This document shows, one piece after another, positions 8,764-16,347 of a stretch of 64,000 nucleotides of DNA. The notes under the pieces are model-generated. The model did not search any database. It saw only the letters and a list, made by a program, of their open reading frames with translations, and had not been told where the DNA came from. The first letter of the stretch is position 1, and every line of letters begins with the position of its first letter. Position numbers and translations under genes: made by a program. The stretch spans positions 986,554 to 1,050,553 of the forward strand of contig NZ_AZUQ01000001.1 of assembly GCF_000527155.1 (NCBI RefSeq), in the 5' to 3' direction. Source of the DNA: Haloglycomyces albus DSM 45210. GTDB taxonomy: Bacteria; Actinomycetota; Actinomycetes; Mycobacteriales; Micromonosporaceae.

Positions 8764-10293
8764 CTAATGATGCCCGGCGGACACCAGCAGGCGACTCAGT
8801 TTCGGGACCGACACCAGCATGAGCAAACCCGCCACACCTGAAATCGCGGCCATCGCGAAGAAGAAACCCGACTTACCGATGTGCGGTACCAGCAGGGCGT
8901 ACAACTGCCCACCCACCGGAGTGCCGACCGCCGGAGCCAAGAACCACACCCCCATCATCTGCCCACGCAGCTTCTGCGGAGCCAGTGCCGACGTCACGCT
9001 CAAACCAACCGGCGAAATGGTGAGCTCGCTCCACGTCATCAGCAGATACACTACACCGAACCACAACAGCGCGATCGTCGCGCCCCCATCGGCGATGATC
9101 TGCAGCGAACCCAACAGGGCAAAGGCCGCTGCGATCAACACAAGCCCGACGGTGAACTTCTTGACCGTGTTGAAACGGTCGCCCAGTTTGACCCACAGCC
9201 CCGCGGCCACCCCACCGAACAACAGGATGAAAAGCGTATTGAAGTTCTGTGTTGCTCCGGCGGGGATCTCCCAGCCAAACAGATCCAGGTTGACCTCCTC
9301 ATTCGCGAAGACGGTCAACACACTGCCGATCTGCTGGAAAAGCATGAAGAACACGACGGCAGCGAGGAACAGGCCCACGTAGACCTGCATACCGGTGAAC
9401 TCCGCAGGCGTCATCTGGTGTTTCTGCGCAAAGATGTAGACGAAGTAACCGACGACCACCAGCACGCCAAGCACGGTGATGACTGTGGGTACGGTGACCA
9501 AGTTAAACGTTCCGCTCGCCACCCAGACGACCATGACGACGGAAACCATCGCCAGACCGATCAGGATAGAGCGCAGAGCCAATGAGCGCTCACGCGGGTC
9601 GAGCGGGCGGCTGGGGCCGTTGCCAGGGCCGGAAATGCTACTCCACCCTCGCATGTACCACAGCAGACCGATGGCCATTCCCACCGCTGCCGCCGAAAAC
9701 CCGAGGTGCCAACGATCATCGCCGGCAAGGAACGGGGTAACGATCAGACCGAGGAGCGCCCCGATGTTGATGCCGATGTAGAAAAGGGAGAACCCCGAGT
9801 CGCGGCGGGCGTCCTGATCTTCGGGATAAAGATTCCCGACCATCACGGAAATATTGGGTTTCAACAGCCCGGTTCCGATGATGACCAGAGCCAGTCCGGC
9901 GAATACGAACGCCGGCCCCGTTACGGGCAGGGCCATGGAGATGTGGCCGAGCATGATGACGATCCCGCCGATGAGTACCGCACGCCGTGATCCCAGTACT
10001 CGGTCGGCGAGCCATCCTCCGGGAAGCGCGGTCAGGTACACCATTCCGGCGTAGATGGAGGCGATCGGCACCGCCACGGTGTCGTCGAGACCGAGACCGT
10101 TATTGGCCAAGGTGGCGGTCAGATAAAGAACGAGGATCCCTTGCAGCCCGTAGAAACTGAACCGTTCCCACATTTCCGTACCGAACAGGACCGCCAGGCC
10201 GCCCGGATGCCCGAGAAAGCGACGGTCGTTCGCAGCGGGCACCGCGTTGTTACGCCCGGAGTCGGCGACTCCGGCGGGTTCGGAATGACGCAT
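8764..10293 (-). CDS. POT/PTR-family proton-dependent oligopeptide transporter
   Basis: The 509-residue integral membrane protein has about 14 helices. The POT signature EMWERFSFYGLQ, the ExxERFxxY proton-coupling motif, lies near residues 42-53, and the second PTR motif region (GLLKPNISVMVG) is near residue 145. It imports di- and tripeptides with protons. The N-terminus has about 25 polar residues before the first helix. It is transcribed alone, convergent with the small hypothetical gene. Related members carry nitrate or drugs, so dipeptide uptake is the likely but not certain role. Confidence 0.92.
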   Translation of the reverse strand: MRHSEPAGVADSGRNNAVPAANDRRFLGHPGGLAVLFGTEMWERFSFYGLQGILVLYLTATLANNGLGLDDTVAVPIASIYAGMVYLTALPGGWLADRVLGSRRAVLIGGIVIMLGHISMALPVTGPAFVFAGLALVIIGTGLLKPNISVMVGNLYPEDQDARRDSGFSLFYIGINIGALLGLIVTPFLAGDDRWHLGFSAAAVGMAIGLLWYMRGWSSISGPGNGPSRPLDPRERSLALRSILIGLAMVSVVMVVWVASGTFNLVTVPTVITVLGVLVVVGYFVYIFAQKHQMTPAEFTGMQVYVGLFLAAVVFFMLFQQIGSVLTVFANEEVNLDLFGWEIPAGATQNFNTLFILLFGGVAAGLWVKLGDRFNTVKKFTVGLVLIAAAFALLGSLQIIADGGATIALLWFGVVYLLMTWSELTISPVGLSVTSALAPQKLRGQMMGVWFLAPAVGTPVGGQLYALLVPHIGKSGFFFAMAAISGVAGLLMLVSVPKLSRLLVSAGHH

Positions 10294-10654
10294 GGGGAGC
10301 TCTCCTCGCTGTCCAAATACCGGTCACAACCGCTTACTCACACAGATCCTCCATAACGGAACGACGTGGTCAGGATCGGCGTAATGTCGTCGGGCAATAA
10401 TCACGTTCACCTCCAGGTCGTCTCACCGGCGTGAACCCCAGTGTGCTCGTGACGGTACCCAGCGTGCGGTTGTTTTTCGAATCTAACTCTCAAAATCCTC
10501 CGCGACGAGAAAATGTTTCGAACAGAACACCAGGTGGCATATGACAACCGAGCTGATGGCAACAGGACGGCACTAACCCTCAAGAGTCGTAAACCTGACA
10601 GGGTGCGGGCGTGTTCGGCGACCATCTCTCGGTAAATCGAAGTAACCTTGACAG
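10294..10654. other. Intergenic stretch between divergent POT and GNAT genes
   Basis: No gene is supported here. It holds the divergent promoters; a TAACCT box at 10643-10648 lies 6 bp before the GNAT gene GTG. In related oriC-region maps parB/parA would lie on this side of the GNAT gene, but no trace of them is visible. Confidence 0.5.
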
Positions 10655-11302
10655 GTGGAACAGAGGCGTATTGAGAACCTCACCTTGGACTCCCTGGATC
10701 GGCTACCACGCAAATGCCGGCACTGCATATTCTGGGAGCTCTCCCCCGTCTGTGCCGATGCCGCCGCTGAGGTCGGAGACCCCTCACTGGAGAAGGAAGC
10801 CTGGATTTCACAGACGCTCCTCCAATGGGGATCATGCGGACGACTCGCCTTCCAGGGTAAAAAACTCGCCGGATTCATCATGTACGCCTCCCCCAAGTTC
10901 GTCCCGCGTGCCGAGGAATTCCCGTCCGGACCGGTATCCACCGACGCCGCGCTCATCATGACCGCCTACGTGGCACCGGAACTGACAGGACGGGGTCTCG
11001 GGCGACAACTGATTCAAGCGGCGGCCACCGACGTGCGGCGCAAAGGACTGTACGCATTGGAGGCTTTCGGCGACGCACGGGGAGAAGGGGAAGCCTGCGT
11101 GGCTCCGGCCGACTTCTTCCGCTCGGTAGGGTTCAAAACCGTCACTCCCGACCACGGCTACCCCCGATTGCGCCTGGAGATGCACAGCGCCATCGCCAGC
11201 GACGCCGAAGCGGCCAACGAGAACGACATGGAATCCGAATTCGACCTACTGCTACTCGATACCGGGCACATCGACATGATTCGCGAATACGAGTCCTCGT
11301 AG
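10655..11302 (+). CDS. GNAT-family N-acetyltransferase (oriC-region type)
   Basis: The 215-residue protein opens with LPRKCRHCIFWEL, a CxxC-containing lead-in typical of the GNAT protein found between trx/cwlM and parB in actinobacteria (Rv3916c-like position). The acetyl-CoA binding region reads TAYVAPELTGRGLGRQLIQAA near residues 108-128. The substrate is unknown. A GTG start follows a TAACCT box by 6 bp with no ribosome binding site. It converges on trxA, as in the conserved map, but cwlM is absent between them and parAB is absent upstream. Confidence 0.85.
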   Translation: MEQRRIENLTLDSLDRLPRKCRHCIFWELSPVCADAAAEVGDPSLEKEAWISQTLLQWGSCGRLAFQGKKLAGFIMYASPKFVPRAEEFPSGPVSTDAALIMTAYVAPELTGRGLGRQLIQAAATDVRRKGLYALEAFGDARGEGEACVAPADFFRSVGFKTVTPDHGYPRLRLEMHSAIASDAEAANENDMESEFDLLLLDTGHIDMIREYESS

Positions 11303-11346
11303 TCAGAGCTCATCGCTCGGTCTCATCGACACCGACAGGGCACGCA

Positions 11347-11379
11347 AAAGCCGCGAGCGCCATTAGCGCTCGCGGCTTT
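11347..11379. terminator. Bidirectional terminator after the GNAT gene
   Basis: Perfect 14-bp arms AAAGCCGCGAGCGC (11347-11360) and GCGCTCGCGGCTTT (11366-11379) with a 5-nt loop. The A and T runs on opposite sides suit termination on both strands. Confidence 0.88.
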
Positions 11380-11410
11380 AAATCTATGGAACCGCTCCAC
11401 CAAGACCTAG

Positions 11411-11581
11411 GAAGCTTCCAGCGAAGCCTCGACTACCACACAAGTCCTTTACGTCACTGGCGAGCTTCCAGCGAAGCGCAGAAGCGGTAGAGCTGGCTGT
11501 GTTCCCTACAGAGCTCAACCACCATGAATACCCCGACGAAACTGGCGAGCTTCCAGCGAAGCGCAGAAGCGGTAGAGCTGG
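11411..11581. repeat. Direct repeats of a 41-bp unit next to structured element copy 2
   Basis: Two identical 41-bp units lie at 11456-11496 and 11541-11581, 85 bp apart; each starts ACTGGCGAGCTTCCAGCG and ends GCGGTAGAGCTGG. A partial third (cttccagcgaagc) lies at 11413-11425. Each unit can fold, since CCAGC pairs with GCTGG and GCTTC with GAAGC. Diverged units occur at 4911-5050, in the same order relative to structured element copy 1. Spacers are unrelated to one another and only two full units exist, so this is not a CRISPR array. Confidence 0.8.
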
Positions 11582-11587
11582 AGGGGA

Positions 11588-11697
11588 GCTCAGGTTGTTC
11601 CAGGTGCTGCAGATTTGCGCGAGGAGGATTCGTCGCGACCTTCAGGTCGTGAGAATCCCCCACAGCGTAAATATGGAGTGCCTGGGGCAAGCTGAGC
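11588..11697. repeat. Structured intergenic repeat element, copy 2
   Basis: The outer arms at 11588-11604 (GCTCAGGTTGTTCCAGG) and 11681-11697 pair over 17 positions with two G-U pairs and one mismatch. The 76-nt core matches copy 1 (5063-5138) closely, including the unchanged inner hairpin ACGACCT-TC-AGGTCGT or its CGACCT equivalent flanked by GGATTC/GAATCC. The arm sequence differs from copy 1 yet pairing is kept. It ends 7 bp before the trxA stop. Function is unknown. Confidence 0.75.
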
Positions 11698-11704
11698 GGT
11701 CACC

Positions 11705-12046
11705 TTACTTCAAACCAGCGAACTTTTTGATGACCGGTTTGGAGTTGGCTCCTACCATTTGGTCGGCGGCTTTGCCGTCCTTGAACAGGATCATGGTCGG
11801 AATGCTCATGACGCTGAACTGACGGGCAATGTCCGGGTTGGCGTCTACGTCCAACTTGCGGATGTCGACCTCGTCGGTTTCGTTGGCCAGTTCGTCCAGG
11901 ACCGGCGCGACTTTGCGGCACGGGCCGCACCAGGTCGCCCAGAAGTCGACCAGAACCGGTTTGTCCGACTGCAGCACTTCGGCTTCGAATTCGTCGGTGG
12001 TTACGGGTACGGCCTTACCGGCGGCTCCGGATTTCGTGTCAGCCAT
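11705..12046 (-). CDS. trxA: Thioredoxin
   Basis: The 113-residue protein has a single thioredoxin fold with the redox motif WCGPC (Cys40 and Cys43) and the cis-Pro region MSIPTMILF. It reduces protein disulfides and is recharged by TrxB, encoded 28 bp upstream. The open frame extends 15 codons further, but AAGGAG lies 7 bp before the ATG at 12046, which fixes the start. It is probably transcribed with trxB from the SigR-type promoter upstream of trxB. The expected neighbour cwlM is missing; a structured repeat lies there instead. Confidence 0.95.
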   Translation of the reverse strand: MADTKSGAAGKAVPVTTDEFEAEVLQSDKPVLVDFWATWCGPCRKVAPVLDELANETDEVDIRKLDVDANPDIARQFSVMSIPTMILFKDGKAADQMVGANSKPVIKKFAGLK

Positions 12047-12074
12047 GATTTCTCTCCTTGCGATCGGGAAGGTA

Positions 12075-13004
12075 CTACAAGTAGTTGTCAACGTCGAGCG
12101 CTGCCATGCAACCGGTTCCGGCTGCCGTCACCGCTTGTTGATAGAACGGGTCGGTCAGGTCGCCGGCGGCGAAGACGCCCGGCAGGTTCGTGCGAGTCGA
12201 GCCCGGCTGCGTGACGACGTAGCCGTTGTCGTCGAGGTCGACCTGGCCTTTGAACAGGTCGGAACGCGGGTCGTGGCCGATTGCCAGGAACACCCCGGTC
12301 ACATCGTCCATCACGCTTTCCTCACCGGTCACGGTGTCTTTGATCTGAAGGCCGGAGACCTTCTTGTCTTCGCCCAGAATCTCGGTAACGACGCTGTTCC
12401 AGCGAACGTCGATCTTCGGGTTGTCCATGGCCCGCTCGGCCATGATGCGTGAGGCCCGGAAGGTGTCACGGCGGTGTACGATCGTCACCTTTTCAGCGAA
12501 CTTGGTGAGGAACGTGGCTTCCTCCATGGCGGTGTCACCGCCACCGACCACGACGATGTGCTGGTCGCGGAAGAAGAAGCCGTCGCAGGTGGCGCAGGCC
12601 GACACTCCGTGCCCCATGTATTCGTCCTCGCCGGGGACGCCGAGTTTACGGAAGGCCGAGCCGGTGGACAGAATGACCGTACGGGCACGGTATTCCTGGT
12701 CGCCGACCCAGACGCGCTTGATGGTGTCTTCCAACTCCATGCGGCTGACGTCTTCGGGAACGAGCTCGGCACCGAAGCGTTTGGCTTGTTTCCGCATTTC
12801 ATCCATGAGATCGGGTCCCATGATGCCGTCCACAAACCCCGGGTAGTTCTCCACGTCGGTGGTGTCCATCAGCGCCCCACCGAACTGCGAGCCTTCAAAC
12901 ACCAGCGGTTTGAGGTCCGCACGTGCGGTGTAGACCGCAGCGGTGTAGCCTGCCGGTCCCGAACCGACGATGATCACGTCTCGTACTTCTTCAGTCTCGC
13001 TCAC
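12075..13004 (-). CDS. trxB: Thioredoxin reductase
   Basis: The 309-residue low-molecular-weight thioredoxin reductase binds FAD through GSGPAG (residues 14-19) and NADPH through [10 protein letters not shown] near residue 155. The redox motif CATC is at residues 137-140. It moves electrons from NADPH to thioredoxin. The GTG start has AGGAG 6 bp upstream. A sequence matching the SigR/SigH thiol-stress promoter lies just before it, and trxA follows as the second gene of the operon. Confidence 0.96.
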   Translation of the reverse strand: MSETEEVRDVIIVGSGPAGYTAAVYTARADLKPLVFEGSQFGGALMDTTDVENYPGFVDGIMGPDLMDEMRKQAKRFGAELVPEDVSRMELEDTIKRVWVGDQEYRARTVILSTGSAFRKLGVPGEDEYMGHGVSACATCDGFFFRDQHIVVVGGGDTAMEEATFLTKFAEKVTIVHRRDTFRASRIMAERAMDNPKIDVRWNSVVTEILGEDKKVSGLQIKDTVTGEESVMDDVTGVFLAIGHDPRSDLFKGQVDLDDNGYVVTQPGSTRTNLPGVFAAGDLTDPFYQQAVTAAGTGCMAALDVDNYL

Positions 13005-13041
13005 AGCAATCTCCTGGGGCTTAAGTCTGTTTCAATTAGCT

Positions 13042-13067
13042 AACGCCAGTGCCGGTTGGCCTATTCC
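13042..13067 (-). promoter_or_regulatory. SigR/SigH-type thiol-stress promoter of trxBA
   Basis: On the minus strand GGAAT (13067-13063) is followed by exactly 18 nt and GTT (13044-13042). This matches the GGAAT-N18-GTT consensus of the actinobacterial oxidative-stress sigma factors SigR and SigH. The GTT ends 37 bp before the trxB start. trxBA is a textbook target of that regulon; the sigma factor gene itself is not in the window. Confidence 0.8.
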
Positions 13068-13142
13068 CCTCTAGGCTGACATGTGCCGCCAGTCACGCAC
13101 CGGGCACGTCCGGCCGCTGTCGGTCCGCTCCCGTCGGTGTGT

Positions 13143-13952
13143 TCAGTCGGAGATGTAGAGCTCGTTGATGATGCCGTCGCTGCATTCGGGACCTACCGCT
13201 ACTGCGGTGTCTCCCGAATCCGAGGCCAGTAGGAACACCACGGCCGGTTCGCCGTCGAAGGTGGCGAAATCAGCCACGAGTGGGAGGGCGTAGGTTTCCA
13301 GGATCGCTTTCTGGCAATCCCGCCAGGAGGATGAATCCGCGATCATTTCGCGCAGGTCTTTCGGTGCCTCGCTGACCTCCGCGGCGGGGTCGTTCTCCAG
13401 AGTGCGGAGCATCTCTAGGACGTTATCGCTGGAATCGTATTCCGTACCGCTGGTCACACGCTGAATGGTGCCGCCGCTCTCGTCGGTTTCGCCGGTCGTG
13501 TCGCCGTTCTCTCCGTCTCCCATCGCGCCTAGGTCGTCCTCATCGGTGGCGTCGGGGCCGGAGAATTCAGGGCCGGACTCCGAGTCTCCGTTCGCCTCCT
13601 CGGTCGCGGTGGCGTCGTCTTCGTCGTCCTGCGAACCGACTGCGCTGTTGGGAGCTTCCTGTGGCCGCGAATTCAATAGAATCGGTGTCGCCACCACTCC
13701 CACTACCAGGATCGCAAGCGCTGAAAACGCCACGGTGGCGACCGCGAGGCGCGGTCGGGTGGCGCGGAGGCGGTCGGTCCATCGGGCGGTTTTGGAGACC
13801 GGGCGGAGTTTCTGCGAGTCGGGAAGGTTGTCCAGCACGCGGTCCAGTTGCCGCTCCACCGATTGGGGAATATCGTCGTAGTCTGCGCTGCTGCGGCGAA
13901 GGACGGAGGCAATGTCGTCTTGGCTCCAGGGTGACTGGCTGGGGGACGTCAT
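13143..13952 (-). CDS. Membrane-anchored putative anti-sigma factor of the SigM-like protein
   Basis: The 269-residue protein has a cytoplasmic N-terminal part (1-75) with an acidic SADYDDIPQSVERQLDRVLDNL segment, one membrane helix (about 72-94), a long acidic low-complexity linker and an extracellular domain with two cysteines (DCQKAI and GPECSDG). It starts right after the sigM stop (TGAATG), so the two are translationally coupled. The same position downstream of sigM is held by a regulator (Rv3912 type) in mycobacteria. I see no HxxxCxxC zinc motif, so anti-sigma function is inferred from layout. Confidence 0.75.
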   Translation of the reverse strand: MTSPSQSPWSQDDIASVLRRSSADYDDIPQSVERQLDRVLDNLPDSQKLRPVSKTARWTDRLRATRPRLAVATVAFSALAILVVGVVATPILLNSRPQEAPNSAVGSQDDEDDATATEEANGDSESGPEFSGPDATDEDDLGAMGDGENGDTTGETDESGGTIQRVTSGTEYDSSDNVLEMLRTLENDPAAEVSEAPKDLREMIADSSSWRDCQKAILETYALPLVADFATFDGEPAVVFLLASDSGDTAVAVGPECSDGIINELYISD

Positions 13953-14615
13953 TCAGGCCCTCCTCCTTTCTGGTGGCTGTGGCGGCGCGGCTGTGGGGTG
14001 CGGTGGTCTCTTCTCTGAGACGTCTCGCTGCTCGGGTGGGTTCCCGTCCCATCCGACCGAACGTAGATGGGACGCCATCTTCTTTCTGCCGCGTGCGGCA
14101 CGGGATTTGACCGTGCCCGGGCGGATCGACAGTATTTCGGCGACTTCGTCGACCGGGTAGCCCAGCATGTCCACGTAGACGAGAATGGTGCGTTGATTGG
14201 CGGGAAGTTCCTGGAGTGCTTGGCGTACCGTCACCGACAGGCTGACGTCTTCGTGGTTGACGTAGGCTTCCTCGGGGTTTTCGCGGATATTGCGTTCGGC
14301 GAGTGCGCGGCGGCGCTGGTTGGAGCGGATGCGGTCGAGGCAGGAGTTGACCACGATGCGGTGCAGCCAGGTGGAGACGGCCGACTTCCCTTTGAACCCC
14401 CGCGCGGATTGGTAGGCCTTGATCATTGAGTCCTGTAGCGCTTCGGCGGCGTCGTCGGGGTTGCCGAGAGTGCGCACGGCGACGGCCCAGAGCCGATTGC
14501 GGTGGCGTCGAAAGAGTTCGCCGAAGGCCTCCCGGTCGCCGTTGACGTGTCGGTCGAGTAGTTGGGCGTCGGGGAGGTCCGGATCCGGGGGCCGGGGTGT
14601 GGAGGACTGGGTCAT
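13953..14615 (-). CDS. sigM: ECF RNA polymerase sigma factor, SigM-like
   Basis: The 220-residue protein has sigma region 2 (about residues 20-95: AEALQDSMIKAYQSARGF) and region 4 (about 125-180, ending VAEILSIRPGTVKSRAARGR). A Pro-rich tail follows. It lies between murJ/pseudokinase and trxBA, the exact position of sigM near oriC in mycobacteria and streptomycetes. It directs RNA polymerase to a stress regulon, released when the coupled membrane regulator lets go. GGTGGTGATG precedes the ATG. The orthologue name rests on synteny. Confidence 0.9.
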   Translation of the reverse strand: MTQSSTPRPPDPDLPDAQLLDRHVNGDREAFGELFRRHRNRLWAVAVRTLGNPDDAAEALQDSMIKAYQSARGFKGKSAVSTWLHRIVVNSCLDRIRSNQRRRALAERNIRENPEEAYVNHEDVSLSVTVRQALQELPANQRTILVYVDMLGYPVDEVAEILSIRPGTVKSRAARGRKKMASHLRSVGWDGNPPEQRDVSEKRPPHPTAAPPQPPERRRA

Positions 14616-14710
14616 GGCATCACCACCCTTAGGTGACCCCGTCGCTGTGGTGGGAGGCTTCGGTGCAGTGCGAATGCGCAGGGTCGGGGTGGGACACCGC
14701 CATCGCGTCG

Positions 14711-16282
14711 TTATTCGCGTACGTACACATCAATCGAGCTCACTGTCACCTTGTATCCGCTGGGCACCTGGGGCAGGTGGGTTATCCATACCACTATATA
14801 CCGCGCCTCCAAATCACCGTCCGGGCGCAGTTCCAGGTTGGAATTGACATTGTCCAACGGTTCGACGACGGTGTCAAAGGCGTCGACGATCTCCTGGTCA
14901 CCTGAGGTGCTGTCACCTGGATCGTCGCTTCCCGTCAGCAGTCCGACCGTGGCACCGGGCGAGGTCATGGTGACGCGTACGGAGGAAATGTCCTGTTTTT
15001 CCCCCAGGTCGACCAGTATCCCCATTCCGGGTTTCAGGTTTCCAAAGTTGGGGTCGCGTTTGTAGGTGTCGGTCGTCCAGCCGGTCGCTTCGTCGCCGTC
15101 GAAGAGGAGGTCGGTTCCCCCGAGTTCGGTACGTGTTCCTTTCGGCGGATCGACGATACGCACCATATCGGCGCTGAGGTCGATCGCTTCGGGAGCGGCG
15201 GGCTCGTCGGAACCTTCCTCGCCGGAGCCTTCCCTGTCGGATTGTTCGTTCTCGCTGGCGGACTGGGCGGTCTCGGGTTCCTCTTCGAAGAACACCAAAC
15301 CGCCGATGACGACCACCAATGCCAAACAGGCGGCACCGGCCGCGATCAGGGCCGTACGTTTCATCGACCGGGGCGGTCGGTCTGTTCCAATGGAGACCTC
15401 GGAGCTTCCGGTGGCGGTGTCAGAACCCGCGTGACCTCCGAGCTCGGCCGCAGCGACGTCGTGTTCTCCAGAAACGTCCACCCGAGTCGGTTCCTCAACC
15501 GCGGCCGGCGTCACCATAGCCAGACCGCGTTCCTGCTCATCACTTGCCAGGTCACGCAGACGCTCGGCGAGACGACCCGCCGACGGCGGTTCGGCGGAAG
15601 GATCTACGAGCCCAGCGACGACACTGGATACCTCTGCCCCGACCTCGGGGTTCAGTTCGCGTACGTCTTGGGGTCGGCCCTGTTCATCCGGCGGGGCAGC
15701 AGGCAGGTTGACGTTGACCGGTACGTCGCCGGGCCAGGATCCGGTCAGTGCCGCGTAGAGAATCGACCCGAGCGCTCGTACGTCGTCGGATTGACTGTGT
15801 CCGGTCTCCCCATACGGTTCGGTCACCATGATGCGGTCGTCTTCGGACAACAGCAGAGAATTGGTGTGCAGATGGCCGTGAGCGATTCCCGCGTCATGAA
15901 CGGTTTGCACGGCGTCGGCGATGGAAGCGGTGATTTCGAGCGCGTCCGATTCCGGCAGGGTTCCGTGCCGGAGGACCTTGGTCAGAGGTTCGCCCTCCAC
16001 CCATTCGCGTACGACGTAGGCGAACCGGTGTTCGTCGACGGCGTCGTAGACCGACACCATCGAGTCGGTGATCACTCGGGAGGCCGCGACGGCGGCGTTC
16101 ATGGTCGCGGACGCCTCTTCTCCGCCGGGGATCCGAACGACGACGGCCACGGTTCGATTCAGGATGATATCGGTACCACGCCACAGGTTCCGTGCCCCGC
16201 CATCGCCTCCGATGTGCTCGTCCAGACGATAGCGTTGGGCGAGAAGCTCCCCGACCTCTGGCAGGTCAGCGCTGACAGTCAT
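14711..16282 (-). CDS. Membrane pseudokinase with discoidin-like extracellular domain (MurJ partner)
   Basis: The 523-residue protein has a kinase fold at residues 17-245, one membrane helix (about 311-332) and a C-terminal beta-rich domain resembling discoidin/F5-8-type folds. Every catalytic residue is lost: the VAIK lysine is Val48 (VAVV), the HRD loop reads HGHLHTN (135-141), and DFG is EPY (155-157). In mycobacteria this pseudokinase and extracellular domain are fused to the end of MviN, where phosphorylation and FhaA binding regulate lipid II flipping. Here they form a separate gene 65 bp after murJ. GAGGGG precedes the ATG. Confidence 0.88.
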   Translation of the reverse strand: MTVSADLPEVGELLAQRYRLDEHIGGDGGARNLWRGTDIILNRTVAVVVRIPGGEEASATMNAAVAASRVITDSMVSVYDAVDEHRFAYVVREWVEGEPLTKVLRHGTLPESDALEITASIADAVQTVHDAGIAHGHLHTNSLLLSEDDRIMVTEPYGETGHSQSDDVRALGSILYAALTGSWPGDVPVNVNLPAAPPDEQGRPQDVRELNPEVGAEVSSVVAGLVDPSAEPPSAGRLAERLRDLASDEQERGLAMVTPAAVEEPTRVDVSGEHDVAAAELGGHAGSDTATGSSEVSIGTDRPPRSMKRTALIAAGAACLALVVVIGGLVFFEEEPETAQSASENEQSDREGSGEEGSDEPAAPEAIDLSADMVRIVDPPKGTRTELGGTDLLFDGDEATGWTTDTYKRDPNFGNLKPGMGILVDLGEKQDISSVRVTMTSPGATVGLLTGSDDPGDSTSGDQEIVDAFDTVVEPLDNVNSNLELRPDGDLEARYIVVWITHLPQVPSGYKVTVSSIDVYVRE

Positions 16283-16347
16283 CCAAACCCCTCATCCTAT
16301 AGTCCGGGCCCACGTCGCCTCATCACACTCCACTGACATTCTACTGT

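Noticed and set aside
11411-11581. Possible CRISPR array
   Set aside because: Only two complete 41-bp units, no third spacer-repeat cycle and no cas genes; the units fold and recur with the structured element instead.
14771-14790. DnaA box-like TTATCCATA as a hint of oriC
   Set aside because: It is a single imperfect match inside the pseudokinase gene; no cluster of boxes was seen and dnaA/dnaN are absent.
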